From positions 1-64,000 of the forward strand of contig JAHLWY010000225.1 of assembly GCA_020002185.1 (NCBI GenBank): a stretch of DNA of 64,000 nucleotides, in the 5' to 3' direction. Positions 24,637 through 32,550 of this stretch are shown here, one piece after another. Positions within the stretch are counted from its first letter, which is position 1, and every line of letters starts with the position of its first letter. The translations under genes were made by a program, and so were the position numbers. The notes below the pieces were generated by a model. The model saw only the letters and a program-made list of their open reading frames with translations, was not told the origin of the DNA and searched no databases. This DNA is from Paraescarpia echinospica (Eukaryota; Annelida; Polychaeta; Sabellida; Siboglinidae).

Positions 24637-25600
24637 TAGTAAAGGCGGTGGTGTAGCGGGCATGGTTTGAATATGAGTAGAGCAAGAGCAAAGTACTCGG
24701 ATGTAGGTCAAAGGTCAAGTACCGGATGTAGGTCAAGGTCAATTATCCGGATGTATGTCAAGGTCAAATGTCAAGATCAAGTACCCGGATATATGTCAAG
24801 GTCAAAGGTAACGTGGCGCCAGTGGCGCCACCTATCGGATAGACAAAACGGATAAACTAAAACAGCGACGCGGAATTTTTTGGAACTAACATGATATGAC
24901 CAGTAGCGCCCCCTAGCGGAATTTTTTCGGAACTAAAATGAATTGACCATTGGCGCTACCTACCGGATTTTTTGTTCACTAACTGAACAAGTGGTGCCAC
25001 CTGGCGGACAAGTTGTAAACTAAATGTCCCATTACTACCGAAATTCATGCGTCTTGGTTTGACCATTAGCGCCACCTGGCGAGTTTTTTTTAGAACTAAA
25101 TTTCAATGGCGGATAGCTCATGAACTACTAGTGGTGCCACCTGGCGGATAAGTTGTGGACTAAATGTAGGAGTACTGCCAACATTCGTGTCTCTTGCACG
25201 CTTGCGTGCAATAGAGCCCCCTGACGGATAGCTCAGGAACTACAAGCATCATCCCCTAGTGGACAAGTGAGCGAACCACATATGAGTACTGCAAATATTC
25301 GTGTCTGTTGTTTTTGTCTCGTCCATAAACTCCTGGTGGATATATCATCATCAACTGAAAGAACCCCTGTTACATAAGTGGTGAACTAAATAACTACTCA
25401 GCAGTCCGCGCTTGTGTACATTCTACTCAGCAGTCCGTGCTTTTGAATTTTCTACAATCCGTGATCTTTCGGCACGTCCACGTGACTTTTCGGCACATTT
25501 ACTAACTATATAAGCGCAGTGTTTTGGCAATCGAACCGTCATTCGTATCACGACGACAGCACGGCTAACATCATCATCATCATGTTGAAGACACCCTACT
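24637..25600 (+). repeat. Polinton left terminal inverted repeat
   Basis: Matches the reverse complement of about 35200-36134. The outer 200 bases are built from tandem blocks with GGTCAAGGTCAA and ACCCGGATGTA; the next 450 bases repeat GCGCCACCTGGCGGA-like boxes spaced by AACTAAAATG text; the inner part holds CAGTCCGTGCTT and a TATA promoter and runs into the first codons of the terminal gene. The two TIRs differ by scattered substitutions and small indels, so the copy is not brand new. Confidence 0.9.
25507..25513 (+). promoter_or_regulatory. TATA box of the left terminal gene
   Basis: TATATAA followed by GCGCAGTGTTTTG, about 75 bases before the ATG at 25582. The other TIR has the same box at 35279-35285 in inverted orientation, so both outermost genes are probably driven by the same duplicated promoter. 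Confidence 0.65.
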
Positions 25601-26130
25601 ACCGACCTCGCAATGCGGCAGACTCGAGCGACGAGGACGAGCCGACGAGCTGACCCATCATGCCGGTGATCAACCGTCCTTCCGTGCCTTCGGAACCAGA
25701 CATATCAGCTCTAGAAGCAACGGTAAGCGCCGACGCCGTTATCAAGATCAGAGGTCTCCTCATCGACAGAGTACGCCAGCACACTCCCTTGTACATCGGG
25801 TGCAGGTACTGCAAGAAGCGTATGATTACCGACGACAGGGGACATTTGCAATGCGAACGACACGGTTACGTTGCCTCTGACATTCATTTCGTGGTGCGCA
25901 TGTGCTTTGTCGAGACAGCGACGGGTCGATCTATATGGCTGACTTTATTCGACCAGTGTATGGCTCTTCTCCGAGACGTGAATGCCGAGACGTTTGCTGT
26001 TATGGACGAAACGATGCAGACTTACAAACTGAACTCGTTGACGGGAACTCGTGTGTCTCTCACCATAAAGAAAACTCGACGAGATACTTACGCAAACTTC
26101 AACGTCACTCACGTGGAGGTGCTACACTAG
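25582..26130 (+). pseudogene. RPA70 C-terminal-like ssDNA-binding protein (zinc ribbon + OB fold)
   Basis: The open part is 25660-26130 (156 codons, ATG at 25660). YIGCRYCKKRM..LQCERHG gives a C-x2-C-x12-C-x2-H zinc ribbon, inside a barrel of pattern VVRMCFVETATGRSIWLTLF, then MALLRDVNAETF and VSLTIKKTRRDTYANFNVTH. This is the order of the replication factor A large-subunit C domain (ribbon inserted in an OB fold, then TG-x-WLTLF), which binds single-stranded DNA. Upstream, ATG 25582 opens 23 in-frame codons (MLKTPYYRP) shared with the gene at the other end, cut by TGA 25651-25653. Either the gene starts at 25660 or this is one more nonsense lesion. It would supply an SSB function for replication. 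Fold assignment is by pattern, not computed. Confidence 0.7.
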
Positions 26131-26176
26131 GCTCCGTATCCTGTTTCAGCCTCTCTCTGCTGTCATCCCTGCCGAT

Positions 26177-26611
26177 GTGACAATTTATACTCACGCAACC
26201 AATGTGACAACTGCCGCTCCTGTCGGCACTGGTCCGAACTTTACGCTTGAGTTTCCGGCGATGGAAATGAAGAAGACGATTGCACGTCACATAGCATATG
26301 CCATCGTCGAACTCTCGAGACGACAGTGTCTCGCTTGCGAGATAGACGATCCTAGTCAATTTCATCACGATTGTATGCTACCTGATGACATTCTAATTTA
26401 TATGCACTTTGACGAGGCTGTGGAGGCCATTAATTCAACTGCAGTGATGAAAGACTGGTTGTGTGTTTTGTTAGATGCGGGTTTGAAGCTATCCGACCTG
26501 ACGTCCAATCACTTGTGTACTATTGGGAGTTGGTTGCAAGAACCGTTTTCAGAGGAGTGGCGAAACAAATTAAAGCAAATTGTTCTGGCAGTAATGGAGG
26601 ATGATCTGTAA
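26177..26611 (+). CDS. Polinton protein with C-x2-C/HHDC zinc-like motif, unknown function
   Basis: An open frame of about 144 codons (GTG at 26177; first ATG at 26262) encodes a mostly helical acidic protein with CLACEIDDPSQFHHDC near residues 51-66, a likely zinc knot. I do not recognise the family. The start is uncertain because no ATG precedes the conserved-looking part, so the 5' end may be damaged. It ends VLAVMEDDL, and a second similar tail, VLAVMERDL plus stop, lies about 90 bases downstream (26681-26701). The same tail ends the transcription unit at the other side of the element (34.34 kb). Confidence 0.55.
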   Translation: MTIYTHATNVTTAAPVGTGPNFTLEFPAMEMKKTIARHIAYAIVELSRRQCLACEIDDPSQFHHDCMLPDDILIYMHFDEAVEAINSTAVMKDWLCVLLDAGLKLSDLTSNHLCTIGSWLQEPFSEEWRNKLKQIVLAVMEDDL

Positions 26612-26654
26612 ATAAATATGTCTTGTACACGATTAAACTTTGCAAGACCCTGTA

Positions 26655-26750
26655 TTAATGTCTAGTCTCTGGTTCTTGCAGTTATGGAGCGCGACTTGTA
26701 AATACGTTTGTGTTGTTCACGAATAAAATGTTCAAACCTTAATTTGTGTC
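26655..26750 (+). terminator. 3' end and polyA signal shared with the opposite end
   Basis: Contains TCTTGCAGTTATGGAGCG, then AATAAA at 26722-26727 and GTTCAAACCTTAATTTGTGTC. The reverse complement of 34305-34400 carries the same order with few changes (AATAAA there at 34319-34314). It probably defines the 3' end of the left terminal transcription unit. Confidence 0.6.
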
Positions 26751-26815
26751 ATTTTTTGAAGTATAAGTAGTATAAGTACCCTGCATCCCAGTTCCTTTCA
26801 TCAGTTGCGTAAAGT

Positions 26816-27517
26816 ATGGACACGAGGTTAGTTCATCCTTTTATTTGTATCGTTGCTGGGCCGACGGGTTGTGGTAAAACGACGTTTGTTGTATCTTTAC
26901 TACGTCATTCTGCCACACTCGTAAACTCACCGCCCGAAAAGATCACGTGGTGTTTCGGTGAATGGCAGACGTTGTAGTTCACGCTCTCTACGATACATCC
27001 GAACATAGAATTTGTCGAAGGTCTTCCCGATGTGTCGTCTTTCGATCCTAAAACGAGAAACTTGGTAGTTATCGACGATCTCATGTCGGAAACGGACGAG
27101 AGGGTCACCAAACTGTTTACGAAGAAGAGACATCATTGCAACACGTCCGTAATATATTTAGTGCAAAATGTATTCGTCATGTCGGCGCGAGTAAAGAGAA
27201 ACGCGTTGTGCCTTTGTCTCCTCGCTAAAGCGGATCCTGCTTTAGCCAGAGCCATCATCGACAAGGGAAAATCCGATCTGGTACACAGTCTGTGCGAGTG
27301 TGCACAGAACATATTAAAAGGGAACGTACCACTAGAGAAAGGTCACAAGACTAAATTGCGTCGGTACAAGAAGGACCTCAGAACCTTGGTCATCAGGAAA
27401 ACCGGTCTTCATAAGATGAAACGTATTCTACAGAAAGGTAGTTTCCTTACGGCCCTACTTGCTCCCTTGGCTACGTCCCTTCTAGCCCCGTTGGTGACGA
27501 CGTTGTTGCAGTCGTAA
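26816..27517 (+). pseudogene. Polinton FtsK/HerA-type genome-packaging ATPase with nonsense codon
   Basis: ATG 26816 starts 233 codons. Walker A is GPTGCGKTT (residues 15-23) and Walker B is LVVIDD (about residues 80-85), followed by RHHCNTSVIYLVQNVF, a stretch typical of the packaging ATPases of Polintons and adeno/virophage-like relatives, which drive DNA into capsids. TAG at 26975-26977 (codon 54), between the WCFGEW block and the IEFVEGLPD block, interrupts it. Length otherwise matches the family (about 220-250 aa). The C-terminus ends in a hydrophobic LLAPLATSLLAPLVTTLL tail. The next gene starts 11 bases later. Confidence 0.85.
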
Positions 27518-27527
27518 CTACACGGCT

Positions 27528-27710
27528 ATGGAGCACACAAAGAAGATGGCGCTGGTCGATCCACGTATTTTGGATAACGTTCAACTGCAACCTCCTTCGA
27601 TCAATCCTATAGGGAGTGTTCGCCATCGACATCGAAGACGTCCGGTGTCGTCACGGCGCGCAACTCATTCGGCCACACCGATGCAACACTTGCGTTGGGA
27701 ACCGTATTAA
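27528..27710 (+). pseudogene. Deletion derivative of the Polinton 'ALVDPR..WEPY' protein
   Basis: The 60 codons begin MEHTKKMALVDPR and end RPVSSRRATHSATPM..RWEPY. Both ends match the 338-codon protein on the opposite strand at 33567-32551 (TKKMALVDPR at its residue 95 or so, and the same WEPY C-terminus), but the central 200 or so residues are missing and joined without a stop. It looks like an internally deleted second copy of that gene lying between ATPase and integrase, and is unlikely to work alone. Confidence 0.65.
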
Positions 27711-27746
27711 TAGTCTTGCACGACAGGACACCAGCATTATTACGGC

Positions 27747-28859
27747 ATGTCTCCTCGCGTAGGTAAGAAGACGAAGCGTTCACACGATGCATTGAAAAGT
27801 ATTTATTACGACACGAAACTAACCGGAAGTTACGGAGGTGTTGATGCCCTGCATAGTGCTTCACGTGCTTCACATGCTTCACGTGCATCATCGAAAGAGG
27901 TGAAACGGTGGTTGTCGGAACAAGATACTTACACACTACACAAACCGGTGACATATCGTTTCAGGCGTAGACGTGTCGTAGTGGGTGGTATAAATCAACA
28001 ATGGCAGGCCGATCTTGTAGACATGTCACGTTTGAAAAGGTACAACGACGGTCACACTTTCATTTTGACCGCGATAGACGTGTTCTCCAAGAAAGCGTGT
28101 TCTGTTCCTTTGAAGAACAAATCGGGGCCGTCACTCACGACGGCGTTTCGTCGGTTGTTAAAGGATGATGGCCCACTGTCATTGTAAACAGATAATGGAA
28201 AAGAGTTTCTGAATAGGCAACTGCAAGAGTTTCTGAAAGAGAAAGGTATCCACCATTTTACGACACACAACGAAGAGACCAAGGCGTGTATCGTGGAACG
28301 TTTCAATCGTACTCTGAAGACACGTATGTGGAGATATTTCACGAAAAACCAGACGTTAAAGTACCTGGACGTATTAAACCACCTAGTCGATTCGTACAAC
28401 GACAGTTATCATAGAAGTATTGGAATGGCGCCATCTGAAGTGAACGTGATCAATCAAGAAGAGGTTTGGCAAAGGTTGTACGGAAATGAAGGACACGGAC
28501 AAGTCAAACCGGTTTTTAAAGTGGGCAGTCACGTGCGTATCAGCAAAGTCAAGAGACAATTCAAAAAAGGTTACTTACCCAACTGGAGTGACGAGATATT
28601 TACCGTCAAAATAGTTCATCGTTCCGATCCGCCTGTTTATCGTTTGATTGATGATGAAGATTCGCCGATAGAGGGAACATTTTACGAACTAGAACTACAG
28701 AAAGTGGTTGTGGCCAAGGATAAACTCTATCGTATCGAGAATGTGTTGCAGCAGCGCAAGCGAGGAAGAAAGACACCAGTCCTGGTCAAGTGGGTAGGGC
28801 ATCCCGACTCGTTTAACAGCTGGTTGGATAAGGCGTCACTCGTCGCGTATAAAGGTTAG
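27747..28859 (+). pseudogene. Polinton retroviral-like integrase with C-terminal chromodomain, nonsense codon
   Basis: From ATG 27747: an N-terminal region with KEVKRWLSEQDTYTLHKPV, then the catalytic core with WQADLVDM (first Asp, about 28008-28019), AIDVFSKK, a TDNGKEF block (second Asp, about 28188-28205) and KACIVERFNRT (Glu, about 28285-28310). At the end (about 28720-28850) LVKWVGHPDSFNSWL forms a chromodomain, which may steer insertion to modified chromatin. TAA at 28185-28187, directly before the second-Asp block, breaks the frame; coding similarity continues without a frame change. A low-complexity HSASRASHASRASS insert lies near residue 37. It would catalyse integration with six-base target duplication. 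Confidence 0.9.
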
Positions 28860-28888
28860 TACACACCAGTCGAGCCGTCATTCTTGTC

Positions 28889-29113
28889 ATGGAAGATACG
28901 ACGGACGTTCGATTCGAAAACACAGAGCTCGAAGATACCGGAAGTAACAAGAGACGTTGGGTGTTGTTTGGAAATACGTGCCCGAAATCAGAAATCGTCT
29001 TCTGCCAAATCGTCATACTGTACACCGTTATATTGTTCAGTATCTACAACCTTACTAAAGTAGACGGAAACTCTAATCTGTGGACGGCTTTGTTAAGCAG
29101 TTGCCTGGGATAA
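28889..29113 (+). pseudogene. Small single-span membrane protein of the Polinton
   Basis: ATG 28889, 74 codons: an acidic N-terminus, then a hydrophobic segment IVFCQIVILYTVILFSIYNL (residues 36-55), then SNLWTALLSSCLG. After TAA 29111-29113 the same frame continues with a Pro/basic tail to 29158, running into the next gene's start, so the stop is probably a lesion removing a short conserved tail. Similar small membrane proteins occur near the penton gene in other Polintons; their role is unknown. It lies 30 bases after the integrase. Confidence 0.6.
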
Positions 29114-29147
29114 CTGTTAACTAATCCGTCTATGAAACGCGGTGAAC

Positions 29148-30111
29148 ATGTCGTCTGATTTTTACCTGACATTGCCCAGCAACGCGTCTATGGAGTTAAA
29201 TCCCGACAACACGTTGACCCACTATGTCACGGCTTTGCCGCAACGCATCAGTTTAGTCGGTCAGTGGGAGTGCGGACAGTTGGTACCCGCACAGTTGGTA
29301 CAACGTAGGAAAGGAGGACGCGTACTTCTACTTGACTTGTCCGACGGGGGAGCGAGGGATTTACATCACCGGTGACGGCGATAGTACTCAGATTTACCGG
29401 CAAGGCACCATCCCTCACGGCATTTACAACACCGCTCACGAGTTGATGCACAACATCAACGAGGCGCTGGAGAAACTGAGCACCAATAAAGTCAAGGCCC
29501 GCCTGAAGTTCAGCTCCATCTCTAACCGGATGAAGTTGCAGCTATCGCCGGGTGTTGAATTTAACATACCCCTTCAGAGCCATCTGAAGACCATACTAGG
29601 CTTCGATTCGAGCGTGATCGTGAGCCCACCCAGCTTGACGTTCGACGGCGACGACACCGCCGTCGTCATCAGCACCGATCCCGTCGCGTATACCTACGAG
29701 TACGAGGGTCGGTATACGGTGGACATGAATCGGGGAGTCGACGCCCTGTACGTGTACACGGACCTCGTGGAACCGCGTGTGGTCGGGGATGCCGTCGTCC
29801 CTCTGTTGAGGGTTGTACCCATAGAAGGGAAACACGGAGACGTGGTGTCAAAAAGTTTTGACAATGTACAATACGTTTCCGTCTTGCACAAAGAATTTAC
29901 GACAATCGAGATCGATATAAGAGACGACACGGGACGTCGCGTATCATTCGAGCGAGGTAGAGTGACGGCAACACTTCACTTTCGACGACGCAAACCATCA
30001 TTTTTTTTAAACATGAGTCGAATCATTCTTACGAAGACTACTACGTCAGACAAGTCGGCGACGGATTGCCCGTGTTTGTTGGGGCAAGAGTACAACGAGG
30101 TCACGGTCTAG
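29148..30111 (+). pseudogene. Polinton minor capsid (penton-like) protein, frameshifted
   Basis: ATG 29148 opens with MSSDFYLTLPSNASME and DNTLTHYVTALPQRI, the start of Polinton penton proteins. The frame is lost in a short G/T-rich stretch at about 29278-29300, and the body continues in another frame from about 29290 to 30111 (TCPTGERGIYITGDG, NEALEKLSTNKVKARLKF, GVEFNIPL, VEPRVVGDAVVPLLRVVP). Single jelly-roll penton proteins form capsid vertices. C-terminal text after about 30000 (following a T8 run) overlaps the next gene. One indel separates the two parts. Family assignment is by conserved motifs. Confidence 0.8.
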
Positions 30112-30422
30112 GTAGTTTGTTCGGTGGCCTCATTCGAAGTGCTATGCCACTTATAAAAAGAGGCGCACTCGCTTTGGGAAAAGGAGCGTTAAAGACAGGT
30201 TTGGGTGTGGCCGGTGACGTGTTGTCTGGACAGAGCATTAAAGAATCTGCAAAGAGGCGTGCGAAAGAAACCGGAAAGGATATGATCAGTAGAGTGATGG
30301 GAAGCAGTGGGCCTCCGGGCATACGCAACGCTCCTGTAAAACGCAAGCCGACGAGAACCCTTGCCAGTGTCGCCAAGAAACGCAGACGACAGAAGACGCG
30401 TCGAGACAACATATTCGACTAG
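30066..30422 (+). CDS. pX/PY-like basic core peptide of the Polinton
   Basis: The open frame encodes RVQRGHGLGSLFGGLIRSAMP, then GALALGKGALKTGLGVAGDVL, an amphipathic Gly/Ala segment, and a very basic tail (KRKPTR, KKRRRQKTRRD). This fits the small basic or membrane-active core proteins of Polintons and adenovirus-like viruses (pX/pVI type). No ATG fits the frame: similarity extends upstream to about 30033 (YEDYYVRQVGDGLPVF), while the only nearby ATG (30013) is one frame off, so a one-base indel near 30015-30032 may have damaged the start. It ends two bases before the capsid ATG. Confidence 0.65.
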   Translation: MPVFVGARVQRGHGLGSLFGGLIRSAMPLIKRGALALGKGALKTGLGVAGDVLSGQSIKESAKRRAKETGKDMISRVMGSSGPPGIRNAPVKRKPTRTLASVAKKRRRQKTRRDNIFD

Positions 30423-30424
30423 AC

Positions 30425-31729
30425 ATGTCTTTTGTCCACCAGTTGTCGTGTGAGGGAGTCAAAAGCGAATTGGACCTATTTAGTTTACCGACAACACAAA
30501 CGAGTATCGAACACGCACAGTGGATCGAGCATCGACCTGTCGCCTCGATAGGTTCGGGTGGTCCTATCGAATTCTTATTGCCCGGATCGGGAGACGATTA
30601 CCTGGACGTGGCCAACACTTACCTGTTGGTGCGAGCACGTGTAGTCAAAGGAAACGGGGACGACATCGATCAAGCTGCACCTGTTGCACCAGTAAACAAC
30701 TGGATGCATTCTCTGTTTAGTCAAGTCGACGTGTCTTTGAACGGTACCCTCGTCACACCTTCAACGAATACCTATCCTTATCGAGCGTACATAGAAACGA
30801 TACTGAGTCACGGAGCAAAAGCAAAGAAGAGTCAACTGATTAGTGCCTTGTGGTACAAAGACACGGCTGAACACATGGATGCCACCGACGACGCAAACAC
30901 GGGGCTGCAAAAAAGAAAGACCTATATTTCCCGTAGTCGAATCGTCGATATGCTGGGCCGTCTACACGTCGACCTCTTCTTTCAAGACCGCTATCTATTG
31001 AACGGCGTCGACGTGAAAATTCGACTAGTACAGAGCAATAATGCTTTTGCACTCATGGCTGCTGGTGGTGACAATGCCGATTACAAAGTACGCATAGTCG
31101 AAGCAATTTTGTTTGCGCGAAAAGCTAAACTGAATCCTGCCGTACAGATGGGTCACATCAAAGCGCTACAAAAGGGAACGGCCAAGTATCCGTTGCGAAG
31201 AGTCGATTGCAAGGTATTTTCCATACCGCGCGGTGCCATGTCGCACACTCACGAAAACGTTTATTTGGGTGTCTTACCCAAGAGAATAGTCTTGTGTTGT
31301 ATAGACAACGACGCATACAACGGAACATTCGCCAAGAATCCGTTCCACGTAAAGCACAACAACTTGAACTTTCTTGCATTGTACGTCGACGGGCAACAAG
31401 TTCCAGCGAAACCACTCCAACCTAATTTCAACGATGGTTCCTACGTGAGAAGTTACAGTAGTCTATTTGCTGGAACGGGAAAGATGTTTCAAGACGAGGG
31501 AAACAACATCAGTCGTGACGAGTTTGGCAAAGGATATACCCTGTTTGCGTTTGACATCACACCAGATTGTTGTGACGGTCCCCATTTCAATTTGGTACAT
31601 AAAGGCAACCTACGAGTCGAGATGCACTTTAATCAACCTCTCGACCAAACGATCAACGTCGTCGTCTACGGAGAATTCGAGACGGTTTTGGAGATTGACC
31701 GCAACAGAAACGTCGTCTACGATTACTGA
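30425..31729 (+). CDS. Polinton major capsid protein
   Basis: An intact 434-codon frame from ATG 30425 to TGA 31727-31729. It contains DLFSLPTTQTSIEHAQWIEH, IEFLLPGSGDDYLDVANTYL, SLNGTLVTPSTNTYPYRAYI, DLFFQDRYLLNGVDVKIRL and, at the end, LRVEMHFNQPLDQTINVVVY. The pattern matches the Polinton/Maverick major capsid protein (often annotated F54H12.2-like in animals), which forms a double jelly-roll trimer. Length is on the short side for the family but all blocks are present. Its stop overlaps the protease start by one base (TGATG), and the preceding stop is two bases upstream: viral-style packing. No lesion seen. Confidence 0.88.
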   Translation: MSFVHQLSCEGVKSELDLFSLPTTQTSIEHAQWIEHRPVASIGSGGPIEFLLPGSGDDYLDVANTYLLVRARVVKGNGDDIDQAAPVAPVNNWMHSLFSQVDVSLNGTLVTPSTNTYPYRAYIETILSHGAKAKKSQLISALWYKDTAEHMDATDDANTGLQKRKTYISRSRIVDMLGRLHVDLFFQDRYLLNGVDVKIRLVQSNNAFALMAAGGDNADYKVRIVEAILFARKAKLNPAVQMGHIKALQKGTAKYPLRRVDCKVFSIPRGAMSHTHENVYLGVLPKRIVLCCIDNDAYNGTFAKNPFHVKHNNLNFLALYVDGQQVPAKPLQPNFNDGSYVRSYSSLFAGTGKMFQDEGNNISRDEFGKGYTLFAFDITPDCCDGPHFNLVHKGNLRVEMHFNQPLDQTINVVVYGEFETVLEIDRNRNVVYDY

Positions 31730-32181
31730 TGGATACGGCACAGATAGAAAGACTCCTTGCGGCGGATTATTACACTAGAACCGTTGTTCGAGGCGTACTA
31801 CCTAAAGACGGGTTACCCACTACTCCTATGACGACCTATCCGGCAGCTTTCGTGTGCAACACTCATTCGAGCAATGAACCGGGTCAACATTGGATCTGCA
31901 TGTTTATCGCAAAAGACGGACGTGGAGAATACTTCGACTCCTACGGTTTGCCACCTCGAAACGACGAATTCGTGGATTTTCTACAGAGCAACTGCGTGAC
32001 TTGGACTTTCAACAAGAGAACGCTTCAGAGCCCGCTGTCTAACGTGTGTGGACAATACTGTGTCGTGTACTTGCTGCATCGAAGTCGAGGCGTACCCACG
32101 AAGACGTTTGTGAACACTTTCGGGAACGATTTAGTGAACAATGACTGTCGTGTTTTCGATTTTGTTAAAAGTGCCATGTAA
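31729..32181 (+). CDS. Polinton adenain-like cysteine protease
   Basis: An intact 150-codon frame from ATG 31729. Catalytic His lies in PGQHWICMFI (about residue 55), the acidic residue in GEYFDSYGLPP (about residue 70), the oxyanion Gln in the following loop region, and Cys in NVCGQYCVVYLL (about residues 106-115). This is the adenovirus-type (C5-like, Ulp1 fold) maturation protease, expected to cleave capsid and core precursors. It is last in the rightward gene series and is followed by AATAAA at 32232-32237. Confidence 0.88.
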   Translation: MDTAQIERLLAADYYTRTVVRGVLPKDGLPTTPMTTYPAAFVCNTHSSNEPGQHWICMFIAKDGRGEYFDSYGLPPRNDEFVDFLQSNCVTWTFNKRTLQSPLSNVCGQYCVVYLLHRSRGVPTKTFVNTFGNDLVNNDCRVFDFVKSAM

Positions 32182-32550
32182 TGTTTGCATGTAATGTTGG
32201 CATGCACGTTCTTGTATTACCTTAATTAAGCAATAAAAAAGTCGACACCATATGTGCGTTTGTGAAATGCTTTATTCAGTCACCCAAGAGAAAGTGTCAA
32301 TCTTTTAAAATCTTCTAAACCTTAACTATATGCAAATTGATTCCATATGATAACGTTGACAAAACAATTGTTGTCAGTGAACCGGGAAAAGCGAGGTGTG
32401 TCTTGATGACTATGAAAACGAAAAAAAAAACTCTCATCCATACCATCAACACGATTTTTATTTGAATATTTCACATACGATCTCTCTTGAACACTGTTCC
32501 TGTGAATTGTATGTTCCACGCGAACCTGTTTTTGTCACACATCGGTAATA
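32182..32550. terminator. Convergent intergenic spacer with polyA signals on both strands
   Basis: AATAAA at 32232-32237 (plus) ends the rightward genes; TTTATT at 32457-32462 (AATAAA on the minus strand) ends the leftward ones. The 370 bases between hold no other gene. This is the point where the two transcription directions meet. Confidence 0.55.

Noticed and set aside
25902..26180. Second frame overlapping the RPA-like gene
   Set aside because: No motif; out of frame with the zinc ribbon and OB-fold pattern, which account for the coding signal.
29596..30412. Minus-strand frames inside the Polinton capsid region
   Set aside because: Shadows of the penton-like and pX-like genes.
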